64,000 bases of DNA, from the NCBI GenBank assembly GCA_029259945.1, contig JAJDEF010000012.1:186001-250000 (forward strand), given 5' to 3'. Below the pieces are notes generated by a model. The model did no database searches. It saw only the letters and a list, made by a program, of their open reading frames with translations, and was not told the DNA's origin. Below, piece after piece: positions 9,313 through 16,190 of the stretch. A program made the position numbers and the translations under genes. Origin of the DNA: Planctomycetota bacterium (GTDB lineage Bacteria; Planctomycetota; Planctomycetia; Pirellulales; Lacipirellulaceae). How positions within the stretch are numbered: position 1 is the stretch's first letter; each line of letters opens with the position of its first letter.

Positions 9313-9537
9313 ATGAACTCTCGCAACTCGCGTATTGGGCTCACGCTCTTTGCAATCTATTTGCTGCTCTATGGCGGCTTCGTGTTTATTAACGCGTTTT
9401 CGCCCACGACGATGGAAGCGACGCCGGTGGCGGGAGTCAATGTGGCTATCCTTTGTGGCTTTGGCTTGATCGTCACAGCATTTATTTTTGCGCTACTTTA
9501 TGGATTTCTATGCGGGCCGACGGAGGATGATCGGTGA
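9313..9537 (+). CDS. DUF485-type small membrane protein
   Basis: A 74-residue protein with two hydrophobic helices (about 9-28 and 43-66), a short polar N-terminus and a charged C-terminal tail. It fits the DUF485 layout (YjcH-like), a family usually encoded directly upstream of acetate/cation symporters. A TTG at 9310 could add one residue, but ATG 9313 has GGAG 5 nt ahead. Its TGA overlaps the GTG start of the symporter, so the two are almost certainly translationally coupled. Role: accessory of unknown mechanism for the transporter. Confidence 0.85.
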   Translation: MNSRNSRIGLTLFAIYLLLYGGFVFINAFSPTTMEATPVAGVNVAILCGFGLIVTAFIFALLYGFLCGPTEDDR

Positions 9538-11267
9538 TTTACTCTCCTTCGTTTTTGGCCGTTGGCATTTTTCTGTTGTTCGTTGGTTTTACACTGGGAC
9601 TTAGTTTTTTTCTGGGCGGCAAGGCAAAATCGTCGGAAGGTTATTTTGCGGCACACGGGCAAATCCCCTGGTTTGTGAACGGCGTGGCGTTTGCGGGCGA
9701 CTATCTTTCGGCGGCGTCGTTTCTTGGCATCTGCGGGATGATCGCCTTTTATGGCTACGACGGGTTCCTCTATTCGATTGGCTACCTCGCGGGCTGGATT
9801 GTCGCGTTGTTTGTGGTGGCCGAACCGATGAAGCGTCTTGGCAAGTTTACGTTTGCCGATGCGCTAAACTCGCAATTCAACTCGCGGGGCATCAAACTTG
9901 CGGCGGGGATTAGCACGCTTGCCGTGAGTATTTTTTACCTGATTCCGCAAATGGTCGGCGCTGGCGTGCTGGTGCAACCCTTGCTGGGCCTGCCGCACTG
10001 GGCGGGGGTGGTTATTGTGGGGGCCGTGGTGATTACGATTGTGGTGACCGCCGGCATGGTTTCGACGACCTGGGTGCAGTTTCTGAAGGGCTCGCTGTTG
10101 GTCTTCTTTAGCGCCATCCTTACGGTGATGATTTTGCAGCGAGGTTTTGAAGTTTACGAAGGGCCCATTGAGCCGCAAACGGTGACTAAAACGGCCGATG
10201 GACAGACGCTCGTCAATGGATTGCCACTTGGCGAGGGCGAAAATCAGGCTTCGCTCAAACCGGTAGGCCACCTCAGCAAATTGCCGGGCGGCATGAAAAA
10301 AACGGGGCCCCTTGGGCCGCTCGAATTTTTTAGCGTCCTGCAAGAAAGCGAAGTGCTGTTGTCTTCGCCCGAAAAGACGGTGGCCGAAGATGGGAGCGTG
10401 ACGACCACTTACACTCCGAAACCGACCCCTGGCAGTCAGGTGCTTCGGCCGGGCGAGCATCCGAAGTTCAAGGGAATTCGCAGCGACAATTTTATCGATA
10501 AGCTCAATTTTCTTTCGTTGATGCTGGCCCTGTTTTGCGGGACGGCTTCGCTGCCGCACATTCTTATTCGCTATTACACGGTGAAGGACGAGGCGGCGGC
10601 TCGCAAGAGCACGATTGTGGGGATCGGGTGCATCGGTTTTTTCTATGTACTGACGCTTTACATGGGCCTCGGTGCGATGACGAGCGGTGCGATGGATGTC
10701 ACGAATAGCAACATGGCCGCCCCGCTTTTGGCGCTGAGCATGAGCGAGCTATTGTTCGCCATCATTTCGGCGATTGCGTTTACCACTGTCCTCGGCACGG
10801 TGAGCGGGCTGATCCTTGCGTCGGCGGGCGCGGTGTCGCACGATTTGGTCGCCAGTTTTCGCAAGACCGAGTTGACCGATCACCAGCAGGTGCGCATCGC
10901 AAAAATCGCGTCGGTCGTTGTCGGGATGATTGCGATCGTGCTGGGTATTTTGTTTGAGAAGATGAACGTCAGCTATCTAGTTGGTTGGGCTTTTAGTGTC
11001 GCGGCGTCGGCCAACTTGCCAGCGCTGATGATGCTCTTGTTTTGGAAAGGCACCACCAAGCAAGGCATTATTGCAGCCATTATCGTCGGTATGACCAGCT
11101 CGCTCGCCTGGATTTTGCTTAGCGCCGATACCTTTGCGAAGGTGTATGGGCTACCCGCGAGCGACGCGCTCGTGCCGTTTAGCCAGCCTGGTATTGTGAC
11201 TATCCCCTTGGGTTTTGTGACCTTGGTGGTGGTGTCGCTGATGACAAAGTCCTCGGCGGACTGTTGA
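9534..11267 (+). CDS. Sodium:solute symporter (ActP-like cation/acetate symporter)
   Basis: A 577-residue polytopic membrane protein of the SSS family. The N-terminal segment KSSEGYFAAHGQIPWFVNG followed by AFAGDYLSAASFLG is the family hallmark of ActP/MctC-type monocarboxylate transporters. Translation starts at GTG 9534 and overlaps the upstream DUF485 stop by 4 bp. A hydrophilic insert of about 110 residues (roughly 205-318, from YEGPIEPQ to HPKFKG) separates two membrane segments; this is longer than the loops of standard bacterial ActP. The substrate is probably acetate or another short monocarboxylate, inferred from the DUF485 pairing. A neighbouring acetyl-CoA synthetase, often linked in other genomes, is absent here. 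Confidence 0.88.
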   Translation: MIYSPSFLAVGIFLLFVGFTLGLSFFLGGKAKSSEGYFAAHGQIPWFVNGVAFAGDYLSAASFLGICGMIAFYGYDGFLYSIGYLAGWIVALFVVAEPMKRLGKFTFADALNSQFNSRGIKLAAGISTLAVSIFYLIPQMVGAGVLVQPLLGLPHWAGVVIVGAVVITIVVTAGMVSTTWVQFLKGSLLVFFSAILTVMILQRGFEVYEGPIEPQTVTKTADGQTLVNGLPLGEGENQASLKPVGHLSKLPGGMKKTGPLGPLEFFSVLQESEVLLSSPEKTVAEDGSVTTTYTPKPTPGSQVLRPGEHPKFKGIRSDNFIDKLNFLSLMLALFCGTASLPHILIRYYTVKDEAAARKSTIVGIGCIGFFYVLTLYMGLGAMTSGAMDVTNSNMAAPLLALSMSELLFAIISAIAFTTVLGTVSGLILASAGAVSHDLVASFRKTELTDHQQVRIAKIASVVVGMIAIVLGILFEKMNVSYLVGWAFSVAASANLPALMMLLFWKGTTKQGIIAAIIVGMTSSLAWILLSADTFAKVYGLPASDALVPFSQPGIVTIPLGFVTLVVVSLMTKSSADC

Positions 11268-11326
11268 GGCGCGAGTTGTTAGGCGCTAGGCGCGAGTTCC
11301 CTCTTTCTAACTCGCGACTAGCGGCA
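11268..11326. repeat. Short intergenic repeat with GGCGCGAGTT units
   Basis: Immediately after the symporter stop, GGCGCGAGTT occurs twice in direct orientation about 22 bp apart, and AACTCGCG follows in inverse orientation. The arrangement can fold into alternative hairpins. It resembles short dispersed intergenic repeats rather than a classical terminator, since no T-run follows the stem. Confidence 0.5.
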
Positions 11327-11366
11327 GAGGCTTCTTTTTTGACCAAACTTGGAACTACAGAATTTT

Positions 11367-12026
11367 ATGTCTAACACTGCGGTGATTTTTGATGTGGACG
11401 GGGTGCTGGTCGATTCTTACGAGCCCCATTTGCTAAGTTGGCAACAGATGCTGGGCGAGATTGGTTCGGGGTGTACCGAGGCCGAGTTCCGTGCGACTTT
11501 TGGCCGTACGAGCCGCGATATTCTTGCGGAACTTTACGAGGGCGAGCTTACGGATGCCGAGATTCAAAAATTCGACGACCGAAAAGAAGCTCTTTATCGT
11601 GACATTGTTCGCGACAAATTTCCTGCGATCGACGGTGCGGGGGAATTGATCGATGCCTTGGCAGCCGATGGCTGGAAGTTGGCCGTCGGTTCCTCCGGCC
11701 CACCGGAAAATGTCGCGCTGACGCTGGAGTGCTTAGAGCGAGCCAACCTTTTCGCTGCTCGGGTGACCGGCGGTGACGTCACGCGCGGAAAACCCGACCC
11801 GCAAGTTTTTCAAATCGCTGCCGAGCGACTTGGCGTTAGCCCCGAGCAGTGCGTAGTCGTCGAAGATGCCCCGGCCGGCGTCGAAGCGGCGAACCGTGCC
11901 GGCATGACCAGCATCGGGCTCACTGGCACCGCCACACGTGAGCAACTTGCTCACGCCGACTTGGTTGTTGACAGTTTACGGGAGTTAACGCCTGAAAAAA
12001 TTCGCAGGCTGTTTTCGGATTCTTGA
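11367..12026 (+). CDS. HAD-superfamily phosphatase (beta-phosphoglucomutase/Gph-like)
   Basis: A 219-residue haloacid-dehalogenase hydrolase of subfamily IA. Motif I, DVDGVLVDSYEPH (about 8-20), supplies the nucleophile Asp and the acid/base Asp. Motif II is GSSGPPENV. Motif III Lys is in KPDPQVF and motif IV is VVEDAPAGVEAANRAGM. The helical cap between motifs I and II fits phosphoglycolate-phosphatase or beta-phosphoglucomutase-like enzymes; the substrate cannot be decided from sequence. A TTG at 11349 is in frame, but ATG 11367 places motif I at the normal distance from the N-terminus. It stands alone, and a repeat-filled gap separates it from the symporter. Confidence 0.88.
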   Translation: MSNTAVIFDVDGVLVDSYEPHLLSWQQMLGEIGSGCTEAEFRATFGRTSRDILAELYEGELTDAEIQKFDDRKEALYRDIVRDKFPAIDGAGELIDALAADGWKLAVGSSGPPENVALTLECLERANLFAARVTGGDVTRGKPDPQVFQIAAERLGVSPEQCVVVEDAPAGVEAANRAGMTSIGLTGTATREQLAHADLVVDSLRELTPEKIRRLFSDS

Positions 12027-12042
12027 CTCACTAGAACCGTTT

Positions 12043-13686
12043 TTATTCTCGATCGGATTTGTTGGGGTTATTTTCAGGTTGAGTCGTCTGCTGTGCCGGA
12101 GCAGAGTTGTTTACTGTTATTTTGACGCCAAAGCTTCCCAACTGTTCAATTTTCCAAGTGCGACCAACGCGGCGAAACATAATTGGCTCTTCGCTCTTTC
12201 GGGGCTTGAGAAAAGTTCCAATCATCGTTGCATTAGCAGACTCGCCCTCCACCGTTATGTCCTGCAGAGTGGCGTCTGCCATTGGCTGACTTTTGTTGGG
12301 AAAACTGTTGTTCGTATGAAGCAACTTGAACACTGCGGTCACATAGCCTGAATGATCGCTGATCGGTTCGGCCATCTTACGAACAACAGCCATGAAATCT
12401 TCTGCAGAAGCGTTTAAGTCGAGATGAACCTCCGACTCTAGTTGCGATTTGATATAGCGCTGATTGATGCGGTCAAGTCCTTGGGAGAGCTTTACGCTCT
12501 GAGGGTCAGCGCCTTGCTGCTGACCGGCCCACTGTAGCATTCCAGTCATCATGCGTAACGACCCAGCCATCAAGCTAAGACCATCCTCAGTAAAACACTG
12601 GCAGAACGCCATGTAATCGCCGCGGACCATTGCCTGTTTGGCGGTATTGAAGGTTGCATCCGGCGAATTCGCATCGCCACTGTTATCTGTCGGCTTGCGG
12701 ACGGTTGCTTCCGCCAAACTAGAAGCGACAGCAACTTCGATTTTCACCACTTTTTCCTGAGCGTTTTCGGCGAACCGAACATGGGTCACTTTTCCGGGTA
12801 AAACTTGTATCGTCTTGCGGTTTTTCGCCCTATTGAAACCTGGAAGGAATGTCTTGTACTCGCCGGGCGCGATAGGGCCCGTGGCGCACAAGTAATCTCG
12901 GGAAAAGGGAAATGCCTTTCCGTAGGGGCCACCGACTGCGATAGGGCCAATGATGAACTTTTGATGCTCCAATGAGCCTACAGTCTCCTCCTCAACTGTC
13001 ACGATAACGAACCCCATTTCCTGTGGCGCACACGGTGTGAGGATGACGTCGCCTAGGATTCCAAGCTTGCCGGGTGGAGGAACATCTACATACAGTTTTG
13101 CCCGATGGCATGCGAAGCCTCCTATCTCGATGGGATCCTTACCATTTCTTCGCCTTGCCGAATTAATGTGTTCCACCACAATAAAATCGCCATTTTGAAT
13201 TTGTCGGAATGCACCTCCGCCTCCCTGGCCTAGCTCCACTACTTTGGTGCTCGTGATTTGCAATAAGGCATCGGGCGAAGCGCCTGGCAACACAACCCTC
13301 AACAGCGTCATCTGGCCGTGCCCAGATTTGATCCGGGGCACGTCTTGCTGGCGGTCGATGGCTGCTTTCCACTCAGGAGAGTCGCAGTCTGACAAGTCGA
13401 TTTTGACTCTACTATTTTTGGGCAATTCACTGGTTGCCTTCGATTTTTTGGGCTGCGATTGAACAGATGCCGCAAAATCTGAATTGACCCGATCTGAATT
13501 GGGTCGAAATGCAATCACAGACGCAAGAACCACTCCTAACACAAGTACGGACAACCAAAGCAGGCGCTTTCGTTTGCGCCGGCGCTCGTCGTCGTGAAGC
13601 GATCGGGCCAACAGTTGGTCCGATTCTTGGAGTGCCGTGTCCAATATCTGTTGTTCGTTTTCGTCGTTGGTTATTTTCTCGCTCAT
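12043..13686 (-). CDS. Single-pass membrane protein downstream of a DUF2089 regulator
   Basis: I do not recognise the family. The 547 residues comprise a charged cytoplasmic segment (1-41, ending RRRKRKR), one transmembrane helix (about 42-60, LLWLSVLVLGVVLASVIAF) and a large extracytoplasmic part. The latter has an unassigned beta-rich region (about 95-310). Its C-terminal region (about 345-535) begins with a DATFNTAKQAMVRGDYMAFCQCF segment, here split as DATFNTAKQAMV and RGDYMAFCQCF, and resembles NTF2-like or lipoprotein folds. The start lies 25 bp after the stop of the DUF2089 gene, so they form an operon. The topology resembles anti-sigma or sensor proteins that hold a cytoplasmic regulator at the membrane; that role is inference. 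Confidence 0.75.
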   Translation of the reverse strand: MSEKITNDENEQQILDTALQESDQLLARSLHDDERRRKRKRLLWLSVLVLGVVLASVIAFRPNSDRVNSDFAASVQSQPKKSKATSELPKNSRVKIDLSDCDSPEWKAAIDRQQDVPRIKSGHGQMTLLRVVLPGASPDALLQITSTKVVELGQGGGGAFRQIQNGDFIVVEHINSARRRNGKDPIEIGGFACHRAKLYVDVPPPGKLGILGDVILTPCAPQEMGFVIVTVEEETVGSLEHQKFIIGPIAVGGPYGKAFPFSRDYLCATGPIAPGEYKTFLPGFNRAKNRKTIQVLPGKVTHVRFAENAQEKVVKIEVAVASSLAEATVRKPTDNSGDANSPDATFNTAKQAMVRGDYMAFCQCFTEDGLSLMAGSLRMMTGMLQWAGQQQGADPQSVKLSQGLDRINQRYIKSQLESEVHLDLNASAEDFMAVVRKMAEPISDHSGYVTAVFKLLHTNNSFPNKSQPMADATLQDITVEGESANATMIGTFLKPRKSEEPIMFRRVGRTWKIEQLGSFGVKITVNNSAPAQQTTQPENNPNKSDRE

Positions 13687-13710
13687 TGGTTTTCTCGCGC
13701 GTATATTGTA

Positions 13711-14076
13711 TTAAATTGCTTTGATCATTTTTGCCGCTGTCTCGGCCGAGAGCTTGCCTTCGCTCACGGCGTCGAGGATTGTTCCTTTGGTTTTTTGCGT
13801 CTTGCCGATTTCGTCTCGTAGGGCGGCGATCACTTTGTCGAGCCGCGACCGCACGGTCGGGTACGAGACGCCTGTCTGGTCAGCGATTTCTTTGAGGCTG
13901 CCACTGGCCAAAATGAATATTTCGATGAACCGCTGATGCTCGGTCGGCAAGTTCGCCAATCGGGCTGTCGGAAAGGTCGCCTCGACCGATACTTCGCAGG
14001 CATGGCAAGTCATCCGACTGACCGTCATCGCCTGGTCGCAATAGGGGCACGAAGCGTTTATCGGGGGATCACTCAT
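13711..14076 (-). CDS. DUF2089-family zinc-ribbon/HTH regulator
   Basis: A 121-residue protein. The N-terminal zinc ribbon CPYCDQAM...MTCHACEV (about residues 10-33) is followed by a sigma-region-4-like helix-turn-helix, LKEIADQTGVSYPTVRSRLDKVI (about 61-83), here cited as LKEIADQTGVSYPTV plus RSRLDKVI. A short C-terminal segment rich in Ala and Lys (EGKLSAETAAKMIKAI) completes the DUF2089 layout. It is probably a DNA-binding regulator. It is the first gene of an operon with the single-pass membrane protein 25 bp downstream, and its upstream DNA is exceptionally AT-rich. Whether it acts as a repressor or a sigma-like factor cannot be told. Confidence 0.85.
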   Translation of the reverse strand: MSDPPINASCPYCDQAMTVSRMTCHACEVSVEATFPTARLANLPTEHQRFIEIFILASGSLKEIADQTGVSYPTVRSRLDKVIAALRDEIGKTQKTKGTILDAVSEGKLSAETAAKMIKAI

Positions 14077-14086
14077 ACTGGTTATT

Positions 14087-14160
14087 ATGTAGGAAAATCG
14101 ACTTATTACTACATATTATTAAACTATTTTTTGATATAAATACATTATATTTATCTTTCA
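14087..14160 (-). promoter_or_regulatory. AT-rich promoter region of the DUF2089 operon
   Basis: The DNA just upstream of the DUF2089 start is almost entirely A and T, in contrast to its surroundings. It holds several TATAAT-like hexamers on the minus strand (TATAAT near 14146, TAATAT near 14118) and an imperfect 20-bp inverted repeat around 14102-14121 (TTATTACTAC/ATATTATTAA). Such a patch is a plausible promoter with UP-element character and possible autoregulation by the encoded HTH protein. The exact -10 cannot be fixed by eye. Confidence 0.4.
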
Positions 14161-14233
14161 TTGCCATCCCGAAAGTGATCATCTTTGGGGCTGTGCCCTT
14201 TCCCTAAATCGTAGCCACACTGATACTTGCGTT

Positions 14234-15187
14234 ATGGCTGCCTCTCGAACTCGCCTTGCTCCTTCGCCAACTGGCGCTTTGCACTTGGGAAATGTGCGCA
14301 CTTTTTTGGTGAACTGGACCCTCGCGCGGCAACGGGGTTGGGAAATTGTGTTGCGGGTGGAAGACCTTGATGGGCCGCGCCATAAAGAAGGTGCTGGCGT
14401 GGCGATGATCGATACGCTCGCTTGGTTGGGCCTCGACTGGGATGAAGGGCCGTACTACCAACGCAACGATCTTCGGCCCTATCGCGAGGCGACCGCGCGA
14501 CTTGCCGAGCAGCGTCACGTTTATCCTTGTCGTTGCACTCGTAAGGAAATCGAGGCGGCGAGCCTCTCTGCTCCGCATGGCGATGGGCACGAGCTGCATT
14601 ACCCGGGCACTTGCCGGCCCGCTGAAAACGAGCCGATCGATGCCGAGTTACTGGGCGCGGAAGGCGTTGCTTGGCGAGTGCAGGTGCCAGCGGGCGTGGC
14701 GTCGTTTGTTGACGAGTTTTCTGGGCCCCAGCAATTTGATGTTGCGCAGACGGTGGGGGATTTTCTGATCGGCACAAAACTTGGTTTGCCGAGCTATCAG
14801 TTGGCCGTGGTGGTGGACGATGCGCGACAGGGGATCGACAAGATAGTTCGCGGCGACGATCTACTCTCGTCGACCCCGCGCCAGATGTTACTTTACGACT
14901 TGCTCGAACTTGGCCCGCCGCCAACTTACACGCACTTGCCGCTTGTCTTGGGCGAGGATGGTCGCCGACTGGCCAAGCGTCATGGCGATACGCGTGTGTC
15001 GCATTACCGCGAACAGGGCGTGTCTGCCCAGCGTATTCTTGGTTTGCTGGCTGAGTGGTGTGGTGTCGGGACTCGGCAGCCTTTGAGTGCGGTTGAATTT
15101 GTTGATCGATTCTCGCTCGACCAACTATCCCGGCAACCGGTTGTTTTTACGAAGGCGGACGATGCGTGGTTGGTGCAGGGTGATTGA
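14234..15187 (+). CDS. gluQ: Glutamyl-Q tRNA(Asp) synthetase
   Basis: At 317 residues this is a truncated glutamyl-tRNA synthetase paralogue. It attaches glutamate to queuosine in the anticodon of tRNA(Asp) rather than aminoacylating a 3' end. The class-I HIGH motif appears as HLGN (residues 17-20) after RLAPSPTGAL. The zinc site is made by CRC (about 97-99) and the later Y..TC pair. The KMSKS equivalent is KRHGD. The anticodon-binding domain of full GltX is absent, which separates it from GltX. The ATG at 14234 sits where the family starts. Confidence 0.92.
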   Translation: MAASRTRLAPSPTGALHLGNVRTFLVNWTLARQRGWEIVLRVEDLDGPRHKEGAGVAMIDTLAWLGLDWDEGPYYQRNDLRPYREATARLAEQRHVYPCRCTRKEIEAASLSAPHGDGHELHYPGTCRPAENEPIDAELLGAEGVAWRVQVPAGVASFVDEFSGPQQFDVAQTVGDFLIGTKLGLPSYQLAVVVDDARQGIDKIVRGDDLLSSTPRQMLLYDLLELGPPPTYTHLPLVLGEDGRRLAKRHGDTRVSHYREQGVSAQRILGLLAEWCGVGTRQPLSAVEFVDRFSLDQLSRQPVVFTKADDAWLVQGD

Positions 15188-15205
15188 ACCGAATCGCCGC
15201 ACTTT

Positions 15206-15229
15206 TCGGCCAGGATGGCCGGGCTATGT
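15206..15229. repeat. Short dispersed repeat CGGCCAGGATGGCCGGGCTA
   Basis: The segment between gluQ and the VIT gene contains an imperfect palindrome built on GGCCAGGATGGCC followed by GGGCTATG. A near-identical copy with one change lies at 35411-35433, next to another gene end. This indicates a small dispersed intergenic repeat rather than a site specific to these genes. Confidence 0.5.
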
Positions 15230-15259
15230 TGGGCGGTGACAAAACTGCAAAACATGAAC

Positions 15260-16015
15260 TCAGATGCCGCTGAACATTACGCCTACGGCATACGCCAGTG
15301 CGGCTGCGGCTCCGCCAATTAGCAGGGTCACGAATCCTTCTTTATACCAGGGTTGGTCGATAAACCACGACTTGGCGGCACCCACGCCGAAAAATGCCGC
15401 GCCGGTCATCACTGCACTCCAAGTGTAGGGATGCTCGACTGTTTGCGGGAAGAAATACTGGACAACAAATGCTGCCAACGGAAGAAACCCGACTAGCACA
15501 AATGCCGTGAACGTAGCCAGTGCTGCCTTGATCGGATTGGGCCCAGCGAGCGCCAGGCCGAATTCGTCGGTCAGCATGGTATCAACCCATTGCTTTACAT
15601 CGCTCGTGATCACCTCAACAGCTCGTTCGAGGTCGGGCCCTGTAAAACCTTTTTTCCGAAAGATTTCGCGTATCTCTTCCTTCTCGCCTTCGGGATAGTG
15701 GGCAATGTGCTGCTCTTCGCTGCGTCGGAGTCGCTGCTTCTGTAACAGTTCGGCGCGAATGCCCAGATAGTTGCTCGCCGCCATGCTAAAACCATCACCG
15801 AGCAAATTGGCGATTCCTAAAATAATAACAATACTTGTTTGGAGCCCTGCGCCTGCCACGGCGGACACCACCGCCAAGGTCGTGACGATTCCATCGATGG
15901 CCCCGTAGACAAAATCGCGGAGATAACCCTGGTGCGAATTCTTGCGCAATCGCTCTCGAACAGCGTCTGGTCTGTGGGATGCAATATGATCGTCTGTCAA
16001 TTTTTCTTTGGGCAT
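15260..16015 (-). CDS. VIT1/CCC1-family metal transporter
   Basis: A 251-residue membrane protein of the vacuolar-iron-transporter type, which moves Fe2+/Mn2+ across membranes. The first membrane segment carries the family signature YLRDFVYGAIDGIVTTLAVVS, here quoted as RDFVYGAIDGIVTTLAVVS. It is followed by helix 2 (ANLLGDGFSMAASNYLG). A charged cytoplasmic region (EEQHIAHYPEGEKEEIREIF) corresponds to the metal-binding domain of VIT proteins. Three more helices follow. The frame extends upstream to 16150, but ATG 16015 (MPKEKLTD) gives the normal N-terminus. It converges with gluQ and is divergent from the DUF2339 gene. Confidence 0.9.
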   Translation of the reverse strand: MPKEKLTDDHIASHRPDAVRERLRKNSHQGYLRDFVYGAIDGIVTTLAVVSAVAGAGLQTSIVIILGIANLLGDGFSMAASNYLGIRAELLQKQRLRRSEEQHIAHYPEGEKEEIREIFRKKGFTGPDLERAVEVITSDVKQWVDTMLTDEFGLALAGPNPIKAALATFTAFVLVGFLPLAAFVVQYFFPQTVEHPYTWSAVMTGAAFFGVGAAKSWFIDQPWYKEGFVTLLIGGAAAALAYAVGVMFSGI

Positions 16016-16190
16016 CGTGTCGTTGCTCAGATAGGCTCGGTTTGGGACTTTTTTTACGTCGTATTCTCTAACCCAGCGGGAGGGCAGTGGACGCATCTGC
16101 AGCATAACTGCAATTGGCATTTCATGGCACCATGCGTTAGCATAAGTCACGCAAAGTCAATGGATTTTCTACCGAGAGCAAGAGCTTCGT

